The notes under the pieces: generated by a model
What the model was told of the DNA's origin: nothing
The model's database searches: none
Seen by the model: the letters and a program-made list of their open reading frames with translations, nothing else
Position numbers and translations under genes: made by a program
Shown: piece after piece, positions 12,864 to 22,322 of the stretch
How the letters are laid out: every line of letters begins with the position of its first letter
Numbering within the stretch: the stretch's first letter is position 1
Assembly: GCA_001632425.1 (NCBI GenBank)
Contig: KV425622.1
Coordinates: 58,925-122,924 of the forward strand
Length of the DNA stretch: 64,000 bases
Origin: Neolentinus lepideus HHB14362 ss-1
Taxonomy: Eukaryota > Basidiomycota > Agaricomycetes > Gloeophyllales > Gloeophyllaceae
Reading direction: 5' to 3'

Positions 12864-13505
12864 ATGCCATTTTCTCCAGGCAGGATCATCCGGTGCATAT
12901 CACTGGTGGGCTGGGGTGGTCCAGGTATGGGATGGGGCACTGAGTCGGTTATCACACATGGGATGGACTCAACTGCAGTGCCAAGTCAGGCCTCACAGTC
13001 TAAAGGGGGAGGGGAACTCAAGGAACAAGCAGAGGAACCCCCCACCATGACACCACCGATGACCGAGCCTATGATCACGATGGCCTCATTTGTAGACACC
13101 CCCACAAATGAGGTGTTCCTCAAACTCGTCGAGAAGTGCCCCGAACTGGCCCCGAGAGGATTCCAGAAGGGCAGCATGACCACGCTGAAGGTGTGAGCTA
13201 GATGGTGGTGTTTCCTGCACCATGCTGGCCGTAAACTCGAAAACACAGATGCATTCATCGATTTCGTCCTTCATATCATTGCGTCTGGCCAGTACAAGGC
13301 CGCCATTGATAATGAGGAGGTTACAAAAGCCACCCATAGGTTGTCGCCTGATTTCACGGGTGACCCCACCGATGAAGCCCATGTTCTCAAGTACCTGGCT
13401 GAGTGTGGGACCTGGACAGCAGGGCTGTCCTACAATAGTGCGGTTGAGCTTGGCAAATTGAGGGGCGTGAGGCATACACCTACACAGGACCCTTTCACGG
13501 ACTAA
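12864..13505 (+). pseudogene. Second extra gypsy ORF, one TGA stop, no known domain
   Basis: A single frame runs from about 12864 to a TAA at 13503 and is broken only by TGA at 13194, again where CGA would read through. The C-terminal half contains NTDAFIDFVLHIIASGQYKA and ends near THRLSPDFTGDPTDEAH and LAECGTWTAGLSYNSAVELG, which looks like a folded helical domain rather than random sequence. It lies just 5' of the polypurine tract and 3' LTR, the position of envelope or accessory genes in some LTR elements, but no signal peptide or membrane segment is seen. Function unknown. Confidence 0.55.
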
Positions 13506-13748
13506 GAGGGGAGTAAAGCTGCCTTCGCACCCTCCCCGATGCTTTATGATTATGATGATTTCTTGAACTACGAACTATTTGCAATCCTGCGGCCTCGCCA
13601 TGTATAATGATCATTGAATCACGCCGCACATTTCCCATCGCATTGTATATGACCATTGGGTCCCTGAACCCCTATCTATATATTACCTCACATAATAAAT
13701 GAATATTTGTATCACTCCCCATTGACTTGGAAGCCATGTTTTGCTCTA

Positions 13749-13759
13749 AGTGGGGAGGG
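13749..13759 (+). other. Gypsy polypurine tract
   Basis: The purine-rich run gtggggagggt lies immediately before the 3' LTR, the expected site for priming plus-strand DNA synthesis. Confidence 0.75.
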
Positions 13760-15087
13760 TGTAAGGTGGGTGCCACAAAGTGGCGCTGAGTTTGGTTGTG
13801 TTTGGTCTTAGAGTAATGGGTTGGACGGAGTGAGCAAGGAGAGACTTAGACTTACTTCTACACCTAAGGATCTGCTTAGCTTTCTACACGTTGATACACC
13901 CTATGTGTCTCTAGGCTCAGAAAACGCATTTTTGGCACTTTTGCACTATTTCTCACACTATGTGCAATAGCGCTAGGGCTCCCGGTCTGGTGGCACAAGC
14001 AATATTCAAGTTTTTATTGATTTTTCCAGCTATTTCCTGCACTCCTCGACACTTCGATCTCATTCAGCAGGTGCTCTGCTGCATTATGTAAGCAAGCGCA
14101 CCCATCTCGACAATAGCGGCAGTGCTGTGGTATCCTTCCAACAAGTGGCATAGTGCGGCAGTGTTGCACTGCTTCAGCTGCAGCCGGCAGTGTGGTCTCT
14201 ATCAAGCTCAAGTCGTTCCGAGGCTGTGCGTGCATTGCGGGCACCTGTGCAGCCTCCACCTGGAGCAATAGCACTTTTTGATGCGATGCTGTGCACTTTC
14301 CCATGCTTCTTTCGGTATGCGGTGGCCTGTGCATATGGACACTGTAGCCTACAGAGATTGTTCCCCCTGTCTGAGGTTTGAGATAGATCAGTTTCAGGAG
14401 TAGTTTCATTTTGTTAGCATATGGCTCTTGGTTCATTTGTTTACCCAGTAGAGTACTTTAGTTGGACCTCCTATAGGCAGACAAGCCAGGCAACAGGCAA
14501 CCCAGTCAGTCCTCCCTGTGCAATCTAGTGTTCCCATCTCATTCCTGCATCTATCTCTGAGCTTCCTGCATCTTGCATCCTTCCTCCAATCTCTGCATCG
14601 CTATCTCTCTGCCTATGATAAGAGCGCCAAGTCACTATCATCGCTATACGTCGCTAGAGCGCTACATCGCTATCTCACCAACTGCTAATAGGCACGCTGT
14701 GTCGCACCTTGTCACTTTCCGATTGTGTTCTATTTTTAGCCTCCCATCGCTATTCCATCACCATCTTTCTGCGTCCCACTTCGCATCGTGGTTTCTTTTG
14801 GTTTTTTTCATATACGTCACATTTGTGGTTTGCGGTCTCAGCCCTATCCTTCCATTTACTCCCTCTGAACTATCTATTACCCTTCGACTCCCCAGACCTC
14901 ACAGCCATCTGACACCAAGGGCTTTGGTGTTTGCTTTGTGGTTGTGTCTACACTTTAGGTCTCATTTCCAGTGGGTTTCGTTGTGTGTTCGTGTACATCA
15001 ACATCTTGTATCTCATGCAATAGGATGAGGTTCCATTTATCGGTGTGTGTATTACAACTTAAGTGTACTGACTAAGGAGATTCTGCA
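13760..15087 (+). repeat. Gypsy 3' LTR, split by a solo LTR
   Basis: The LTR halves lie at 13760-13891 and 15005-15087; the remaining bases are the inserted solo LTR and its duplicated target. With the insert removed it matches the 5' LTR with three transitions. It ends CA at 15087 and is followed by the target duplication agaat. Confidence 0.93.
13892..15000. mobile_element. Solo LTR nested in the gypsy 3' LTR
   Basis: The insert starts TGATACACCC and ends GTGTACATCA (TG...CA with a short inverted end). It is flanked by acgt (13888-13891) and acat (15001-15004), a 4-bp target duplication with one CpG transition. The uninterrupted 5' LTR shows the empty site. The last ~140 bp match the end of another solo LTR at 22323-23636, so both belong to one LTR family of about 1.1-1.3 kb. 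Confidence 0.85.
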
Positions 15088-15150
15088 AGAATGCTGTCCA
15101 TGTATACCCAAGAATCTTGTCATGTGCCCAGAGGCCTTCACATCATATCC

Positions 15151-15280
15151 TTAACAGGCTTGACCATTACAACGTAGTATAATGACTTCAAAGAGGAAAG
15201 GCATCACGACTCTCAGCCATTGCTTGCAGACAAGCAGAACTTGAGCAAAGTGGGCCATTGCACTGCATGGCTTTTTCCAT
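15151..15280 (-). pseudogene. F-box protein gene fragment, downstream half
   Basis: The minus strand reads AHFAQVLLVCKQWLRVVMPF followed by LFEVIILR. This is the segment that directly follows the F-box in the large agaricomycete F-box family (pattern LLVCK-WLRV-TPLLY--VVLR). After it the frame degenerates. The upstream half of the same type of protein lies 6 kb away on the same strand at 21310-21440, and the text between them is repeats. F-box proteins recruit substrates to SCF ubiquitin ligases. This copy is dead. Confidence 0.65.
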
Positions 15281-15483
15281 GAGTCCTGAGTTAATTCTTG
15301 TGTCTTTGATATCTTTGAGCATATGTGACTGTTGCTTTCCATGGCAAATATTTTTAAGTCTGAGAGAGGTATAGTGGATAGGTGATCATTATTCCCTTCC
15401 CATCTCCATGCCATGATTATACCATATATTACCATGTTTTCTGCCTTGTACTAGTCTGCTGGCTTCAGTAATTGAAAGCTTCC

Positions 15484-16348
15484 CAATAATCAACAATACT
15501 CTCATTGTAAAAGGAGCCAATCAAGTAGTACTATTGTCACACCTAGAGTAAAATTTGGAGAAATTTCGAAAAAATGCAAACATATTTGGGGTTCCTGGTT
15601 CTAAAAATAGCTCAGATGTCAACAGACAGGTGACTGAAAAATAAGGGAAAATTGCGACAAATCAGAATATATTCTTTGACACCATTAGTGCTATAAATAA
15701 CTATGACAAACATCTGTGGAAAAATGGCCTCTGCAGGTTCGGATAAAATCAGGAAAATGCCTAAAAATGCACAAGATTATTGAGTGCATCACAAATTACA
15801 ACTTTCGAAAAATTTCTGCACAATCCTGGTTCCTGCACTCTACCCCTTTGGGAGGGTAATTACCCAATAAGGGGAAACTACCCCTGGAAACAAACAGAGG
15901 GAACAACTATGATCCAAATGGGCACCCACTCAAACATTGCCATATTGGGAAACTGATTACCTAATGATGGGAAACCACCCCTGGAAACAAACAGAGCAAA
16001 CTATTGCAGTCAGAATGGGTTTCCATTGAAAAATTACCAAATTTGGGTGATGCCTGAGTTTCTGTGCATTTTAACACATTTTTTCCGAATTTATTTGGGC
16101 CTGCAGGGGCCATTTTCCCATAGCCCAGATGTGCACCATAGTTATTTATAGCCTCATAGCGCCTGGGAATATATTCTGTTTTTTTTGTAAATTCACCTTG
16201 TTTTTCCAGTATTTTGGACTATTTTTAGAACCAAAAAACACCCTGAAAAATACTTGCATTTTTTCGAAATTTTACTCTAAGTGTAGCAATAGTACTATTT
16301 AATTGGCTGGAAGCACTCCTTTCACTGAGTATTCTTGATTGCTGTACG
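15484..16348. mobile_element. Foldback MITE with ~270-bp inverted arms
   Basis: The left arm (about 15484-15775) and right arm (about 16060-16348) are inverted copies. Shared motifs include gtactattg near the outer ends, aatttcgaaaaaatgcaa, ctatgacaaacatctg (left) against cagatgtgcaccatag (right), and a central ggcctgcaggggcc-like stretch. The right arm is repeated in direct orientation at about 19590-19870. No ORF is present. Confidence 0.8.
15843..16020 (+). repeat. Two copies of an ~80-bp repeat (unit with gggaaactgattaccta)
   Basis: Between the foldback arms, a unit containing gggaaactgattacctaatg, then ccctggaaacaaacagag and cagtcagaatggg occurs twice in tandem, the first copy more diverged. 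Related copies lie at 18009-18160 and 19420-19550. Confidence 0.75.
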
Positions 16349-16349
16349 T

Positions 16350-17059
16350 GGCAATGCCATGGGGATAGTTTCAACTTATGAAGCCAGTACACTAGTACAA
16401 GGTAAGAGACATACCCATAATATCAATGACATTCATATTTGGAAAATACAAACAAACAAACAAACCTGTGGATGGATGGCTGCCCAGGATGTACAAATTT
16501 TTGTGATATTATTAGCAATTTTCCCCAGTTTTTAAATGAGAATACTAGTTATTGGTGAGCAATGACATAAACAGTGTGCAAGTCTGAGCAGAAATGCACA
16601 CTGTCTACATCATTCTCTTGGCGGTATCCCATGCTCACTCAAAGGATGGACTAATGAAGCCAGTAAACCATTACAAGTAAACACTAAGTCCTACATATGG
16701 CACACACACAGTCATTGACCAATCAGATCACTCCAATGCAAATTGACATGGAATCCCCATCCACACCACTGACTTTGAATCCTTCATGTAGTCAATTCCC
16801 ACAGTCAATAAGAGCTGGAACACTGTATAAAATATGGGATAAGGAGAACAGCCTCTAAAATGGGGATAATATTTTGAGAGATGCAGACAGGTACCAGAAG
16901 CTTATATTAAAACATTTGGAAAGATAGGAGCTACTAAAATTGAGCCAAAAACTGATCAGATGCACTACAAAACACACTTTGTAGTCAACACTACATGAGA
17001 ATAGTCCCACAACTTCTCAGTCATCATGCTTATGTTCAGCAGTGTGCTCATTTTTCATG
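16350..17059 (+). repeat. Direct repeat copy A
   Basis: Together with the preceding right arm, this segment matches 19870-20599 plus 21211-21270 in the same orientation. Shared landmarks are atgaagccagta, gatacaaacaaacaaa, aatactagttattggtgagcaatgac and a palindromic cactacaaaac...tttgtagt. It matches the 275-bp tandem units at 54.0-54.8 kb in inverse orientation. Confidence 0.8.
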
Positions 17060-17062
17060 TAA

Positions 17063-17658
17063 CACTGCAGGCATGGTACCTTGTATTCGGTGATTAAATG
17101 ATGATTATATAGTGATTGAATAACTTATACAACTATAATTATCTCCCTGAGGATATGGTCATTTTATACTCAGTTGGCTCTGCAATTTATTCCGCTTGTA
17201 GACCTCAGTATTTGTGGGAAGATAGCTAGAATGGGGTATTGGATTGCAATGAAGAACATATGGTGATAATATGAAATTTACAACATATCTTACTATAATC
17301 CTGCTAATCTTATTCTGATTATATGTTGATCCTCTGATTGTATGCTGATTATATGCTGATTTTATTTTGAGTCACAATAAGATCAACATATGCTCAACTG
17401 AGGTCATATGATAACATGTATTAAATACCCTCTTGCAGTACACATTTGACTTTATCACACTATGCTCTGGCTTGCAATCTAGCACCTCATTCTGATGACA
17501 TTCAAATGGTGTCTAGTATGATCACGTTGAATAAATGATGGAGTTAATGAGATATAATTTTGGCACATGTTGATGGAGTTTATCCTGATTATTTTCATTA
17601 TCTAATCTGCACATAATCACCATTTAATCACGGATTACAAGGTACCTTGCCCGCAGTG
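17063..17658. mobile_element. PIF/Harbinger-like MITE, 596 bp
   Basis: The terminal inverted repeats run CACTGCAGGCATGGTACCTT on the left and, inverted on the right, CACTGCGGGCAAGGTACCTT, with similarity continuing for about 40 bp. It is flanked by TAA (17060-17062 and 17659-17661). The paralogous repeat at 21.25 kb has the unoccupied site with a single taa, which confirms the insertion and the 3-bp target duplication typical of PIF/Harbinger elements. No transposase is encoded. Confidence 0.85.
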
Positions 17659-17679
17659 TAAAGACATGTTCTGGTTAGT

Positions 17680-18000
17680 GTTGTCACCGTCCAGTTCCTG
17701 AACCTGGCTGAACCCATTTGAATCTGGAACCAGACCCAGGTTCTGGTTCAAGGTACAGATTTTAGCTGGACCAAACCCAAAATAAGGTTCACAGGGCCAC
17801 GAAGAGCCTGAACCACATCTAAATATGGGAATTTTGCAGGTTTGAACCTGAACTGGACTAGAACTGGACCTGAGTTTAGGTCCAGGGTCTGGGAACTATC
17901 CTGAACCAGACTCAGAGTTTGGTTCCAGGTCCAGAAATTTTCAGCAAAAACTGGACTGAGCCAGACCATGGCATTACTAGTTCTGGTGGACAAGGATGAC
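17680..18000. repeat. Low-complexity element rich in ggttctgg / ccagaacc
   Basis: This stretch consists of repeated gaacctgg, ccaggttc, tggtccag and related words on both strands. Its ends are loosely inverted (ggttagtgttgtca on the left, the inverse of aactagtaatgcca on the right). It may be a decayed MITE. Confidence 0.4.
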
Positions 18001-18004
18001 ACAA

Positions 18005-18599
18005 GGCATGAAACAAACAGAGGGGGACAACTGTGAACTAAATGGGCACCCACTAATGAAATTGCCATATTAGGAAACTGATTACCTAATGATGGGAAAC
18101 CATCCCTGCAAACAAACAGGGCAAACAATTGCAGTCAAAATGGGTATCCACTCAAAAATTGGCATATTAGCACATTGAATGACTGAACATATGAGGTGAA
18201 TTCATATCCTGTCCAATATGTCAACACAATGTTTTAAATTCTGGACTGACCCCATATCAAGTTGTATATCCCTTATTTAGGCAGTGAATCATAGGTGCTC
18301 TGCTATATCAGCGATGAGCAAAAATATTGAACGGATTCAAATGTATTACCATATCTGGATATGAGTTTGAGGCTACAGGCTGTGTGATAGTACAAATAAG
18401 GATGGACATATACAACAATGTGATAGTTTAATTCTCAACCCAATATGGAAGTATAGGCCATATTTGGTATCTAGGAGTGCATTTGGGACAGACCACAGAT
18501 CCAAAATATTGATATCAATAGTGTTTTGCATAGGAACCCAATCACATATATCTAATTTAAGACAGGTCAATATGTAATCAGGCTGCCAGTGGCTGCTGC
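18005..18599. other. Repeat copy, then AT-rich sequence without a gene
   Basis: Bases 18009-18160 are a further copy of the unit gggaaactgattaccta described at 15843. From there to 18600 I see only short open stretches and no recognisable motif. Confidence 0.6.
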
Positions 18600-18695
18600 A
18601 GTAAGCCACTCATGAGCCATCAGTGGCCCACCAGTAGCTGAGAGCAGTAAGCCACTCATGAGCTGTCAGCAGCCCGCCAGTAGCTGAGAGCAGCT
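18600..18695 (+). repeat. Tandem duplication, ~48-bp unit
   Basis: The unit agtaagccactcatgagc followed by cagtagctgagagcag occurs twice head to tail, with a few substitutions between copies. Confidence 0.8.
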
Positions 18696-18699
18696 TGAC

Positions 18700-19420
18700 A
18701 ACTGCTCCAAGCACCAGTGTACTCAAGAAGCACTGGCTCCCACCAGGTGTGTACCTTGCAACCAGGTACGGTGCAAGTCCCAGACTCCATACAAATGAGA
18801 AAATTGCTGCATGAAGTCTTATGTGATTTTTTGTATTTATCTTGCAATGATTTTGTCCCCTTCTCAATATGTACTGAAACTAATCAAATCACTCACATAT
18901 CCACTCAGCAGGTAGGAGTGGCTCCTATAAGTGGTGAGCTCAGCAATGCTGCTTTTGTGCCACTGGCAGCCTGCTAACAGGCCACCTCATATAAATCACA
19001 GGCTATATATGAAATATCAATTATATCCCAGACAGAATTTCAATGTTGAAATCTAGTAAATTATTTGACCTCTGCTGATATGCTAATCCATAGATGAGAT
19101 ATTTTACTACATATATGATCACTGCATACTTGATTGACAACTGTTATACCATAGCATTATCCATATTTAGCCTACACCACCATATATACATGCAAGTGAA
19201 ATATGAAATATCAACCAACTTATTGTTCCTACTCACATCTGCTCCCATATTTGGGATTGACTACCATCTATGGTGGAACATTTATAGTCTGAAATCAGTA
19301 TCCAATATCCTCTCCATCACATATATTATCTTATGGTTTAACATTTGGAACTGTATCTAGGTCAATTTCATATGTTGGGTTGTCTGATGTGTAGGAAGCT
19401 GATTACCTGATTAGGGTGCT
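18700..19420. other. No gene seen
   Basis: The sequence is AT-rich with short open stretches on both strands. None shows a known motif, and there is no codon bias like that of the intact genes. Confidence 0.55.
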
Positions 19421-20599
19421 GCCATATTGGGAAACTGATTATGTAATAATGGGAAACCATCCCTGGAAACAAACAGAGCAAGCAATTGCAGTCAAAATGG
19501 GCATCCACTCAAGAATTGCCATATTAGGAAGCTGATTACCTGATTAGGGTGCTGCTACCTGGGTCCACCAGCAATCCCTCTGAATTGTTGTGCATGTTTA
19601 GGCATTTTCCTGATTTTATTTGAGCCTGCAGGGCCCATTTTCCCACATACCAGATGTTTGTCATAGTTATTTATAGCACTAATGGTACCAAAGAATATAT
19701 TCTCAGTTTTCCTAATTTTATTTATTTTTCTGGTCACTTGTCTGTTCCTTCAGCACTTTGGAGCAATTTTTCGAACCAGGAAAGACTGCCAAATATCTTC
19801 ACATTTCTTTTTGACATTTCTCCCAATTTTAAGCTAAGCATCACAATAGTACTGCTTTATTGGCCCCTTTTAAATGAGAGTATTGTGGATTACTGCACCA
19901 GTGGTATGGAGAAACTTTGGTATTTCAACTAATGAAGCCAGTAGGCTAGTACAATGCAAGAAACATACGTGTAATATCAATAATGCTCACATTTGGAAGA
20001 TACAAACAAACAAATTAACCCATAAATGGGCAGACACCCAGGGTTGTACAATTTTTTGTGATATTACTGCCAGTGTCAATTTTTCCTGGGTTTTGAATGG
20101 AAATACTAGTTATTGGTGAGCAATGACATAAACAGTGTGCAAGTCTGAGTGGAAATGCATGCTGTCTATGTCATTCTCTCGGTGGTATTGCACACTCACT
20201 CAATGGACTGACTAATGAAGCCAGTAAACCGTTACAAGTCCTACAAATAGCATACATGCAGTCACTGACCAATCAGATCGCTCCAATGCAAATTGATGCA
20301 GAATCCCCATCTGTGCCTTCAAATCCTTCTTGTAGTCAATTCCCACGGTCAATAAGAGCTGGAACACTGTATAATATATTGGAACAGATGAACAGGCCCT
20401 AAAATGAAGAAAATATTCTAGGAGATGTGGAAGGGTATCAGAAGCTTATATTAAAAAAATCAGAGAGTTAGAAATCATTGAAATTGAGGGGAAGGCCGAA
20501 AACTGATCAGAAGCACTACAAAACATGTTTTGTAGTCTTTTTGTAGTCAACACTACAAGCGGACTTGAAAGTGGACATCAAATAGTGTAGTTATGACTA
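19420..20599 (+). repeat. Direct repeat copy B, first part
   Basis: It begins with another copy of the gggaaactgatta unit (19430-19550). The sequence from 19590 then matches 16050-16990 in the same orientation, including the foldback right arm and the atgaagccagta block. It is interrupted at 20600 by a MITE and resumes at 21211. Confidence 0.8.
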
Positions 20600-21210
20600 A
20601 AGTCCCAGACAAGCAAAGACAACAAATTTGGGGACTGGATTTTCCCAGCCCCAACAGCCATGGGAACCTCATTTTTATTGCAGAAATGAGTGATTTGGAC
20701 ACTAAGGAAGTGATTGGTACAAGCCAATTTCTCATAAACCCCCTGTAACCCCCAATAATGGGTTGGGATAGGCTGAAAATTTGGCTGTATACAAAATAAA
20801 TCAGGAAAAATATGAAAAATATGTCAATCGACTCCTTTTAATGAGCTGAGTCTGAATCTGGCTTAAATCTAATAATCAGATGGGCCAATATGCCATAATC
20901 ACTCTTCTAAGTTCAGGCCAGATATGGAAATCTGACTAACAGATATCAGCCCAGGAAGGACCAGAGACAATTCTTTGCAAGGATCTACAGGTCACAGACA
21001 GTCCAGGTCAGACCCGGGAGGCCCAGTAAGGGTATATAATGCCATTGAGATGGCCCAAAATTTTGGCCATATCAAAATGTCATGGGAAAAAATCAGTGAC
21101 ACCATTTTTGGACATTTTTAACCTCTCTAGTCCAAATCCGAGGTGGGTTTCATGTAAAACACTCTGGCTCAGCTGGAAACAAATTTGTTGTCTTTGCCTG
21201 TCTGGGACTG
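20600..21210. mobile_element. Tc1/mariner-like MITE, 611 bp
   Basis: The ends are inverted repeats of about 30 bp: aagtcccagacaagcaaag on the left, and the inverse of caaatttgttgtctttgcct then gtctgggactg on the right. The dinucleotide TA flanks both sides (20598-20599, 21211-21212). Copy A of the surrounding repeat lacks this insert. TA duplication and size suit a non-autonomous Tc1/mariner or pogo element. No ORF is present. Confidence 0.75.
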
Positions 21211-21309
21211 TACCTGAAAGTAATCCCATGACTTCTCAGCCATCATGCTTACGTTTGGCAGCACACTCATTTTCCCTGTAAAGACTCATCCTTTGTAAAC
21301 TCAGGACTC

Positions 21310-21440
21310 GTAATTGCAGAGGTGGATATTTCTGACTTGAAATTGAAAGCACTAGAGCTAGTGTCGCAAAAGACTGCATCTGAAACCTTCAGCACAGGCT
21401 TCAAAATTCCATTGACGATCTCATCAGGTAGACTAGGCAT
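21310..21440 (-). pseudogene. F-box protein gene fragment, N-terminal half
   Basis: The minus strand reads MPSLPDEIVNGILKPVLKVS then DAVFCDTSSSAFNFKSEIST, the canonical start of agaricomycete F-box proteins (LPDEI--ILKPALKV-D--F-DTS). It stops abruptly at the right end of the 6 kb repeat block, and the continuing part of the protein lies beyond the block at 15151-15280. ATG at 21440 is the likely start. Confidence 0.7.
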
Positions 21441-21828
21441 CTTGAGTTCAGAAGGAGATGGCAGATTCAGTTTCTTGTTGTCAAGGTTATCATTCAACAG
21501 GGTATATGCGAGCATCATGATATCATGTACCTAATGCATACAACAGGTGAGGTGATTTGTCTCCATTGTTCTAATCGTAGCAGCACAAGCACCAGTCCCT
21601 GACTCCATATGAGTCAGAAATTGCCTGGCACTAGCGATGAATGCGTAGATTTTCATCGTTATTGTACAGTGCATAGTAAATACAAGGATGGAGAATATTT
21701 ATTAGAAGACCTCCAGTTGAACCAGTTCACTATTGGAGTAGAACAAAACACTACTGTTTCGACACCCAATGGTCCATTGTTTCCATTAGATATTCGCGAC
21801 AGGCGTTCCTGGATGAGGAAGGCGTGAA
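21441..21828. other. No gene assigned
   Basis: An open stretch 21609-21827 (+) has no start context, motif or homolog that I recognise. This is the left flank of the MULE-like element and may be the 5' region of the broken F-box gene. Confidence 0.5.
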
Positions 21829-22322
21829 TAGTGTTGTGCCAGGCCTGGCCCAAAAGCCAGAGCTGGGCTGGGCCAGGTCCTAATTAGGCTGGGCTGGGCT
21901 GGGCCAAAGCCCTCATAGGCCCGTTGTATAGGGCCCAGCCTGGAGGTCAGGCCAGCTGTGCTGAGCCAACTAGGCTGCAGCTTCGATTACTATCTGTAAC
22001 AGTAGCTGTACTGTTTACGGAGATCATATATACTCATTAATCTATGTGCATGACACATCTGAAGTTGTAGTGTGACAATTTGCATGCCTATGCTGAAGTC
22101 GATACTGAAGAACATTTAGTGATGTACTGAGTCACACCACAAAAATGTATTCATATATAGTGCTGTGGTCATTTTTATCAGGCAAAACCAGCCATTACCT
22201 TCGAGCAAATGATGTTTTTGACCAAGCCCACAGCTTCACATAGATTCCTGACATTTTCGCACTCTCGTAGGCTATCCTACTTTCTTTACTCGAGGCCGCA
22301 GCCTAGGCTGGAGCTGAGCTGG

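Larger units (their letters stand above)
2611..15087 (+). mobile_element. Full-length but decayed Ty3/gypsy retrotransposon (chromovirus type)
   Basis: The element is bounded by 215-216 bp LTRs starting TGTAAGG and ending TTCTGCA. It is flanked by an exact 5-bp target duplication agaat (2606-2610 and 15088-15092). The internal order is gag with zinc knuckle, protease, RT, RNase H, integrase and a chromodomain-like tail, then about 3 kb with extra open frames, a polypurine tract and the 3' LTR. The 3' LTR is split by a 1.1 kb solo LTR. Many in-frame stops and several frameshifts make it non-autonomous. Most stops are TGA where CGA is expected. LTR divergence is only 3 of about 215 positions. 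No convincing tRNA primer site is seen after the 5' LTR. Confidence 0.95.
15283..21307. mobile_element. 6 kb composite repeat block bounded by inverted tgagtcctgagtt ends
   Basis: The left end reads tgagtcctgagttaa (15284 onward) and the right end carries its inverse, aactcaggactcg (about 21296-21308). The block separates the two halves of an F-box gene. It contains a foldback element, two roughly 1 kb direct repeats, and two MITEs, and has no coding capacity. The same terminal motif bounds a smaller element at 53511-54974. It may be one large non-autonomous DNA element or several nested ones. A 6-bp attgca occurs near both junctions, but a clean target duplication is not proven. Confidence 0.5.

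Noticed and set aside
13086..13475. Minus-strand open stretch of 129 codons
   Set aside because: It is antisense to the plus-strand accessory frame of the gypsy element, which has the better coding look and the CGA-to-TGA stop pattern.
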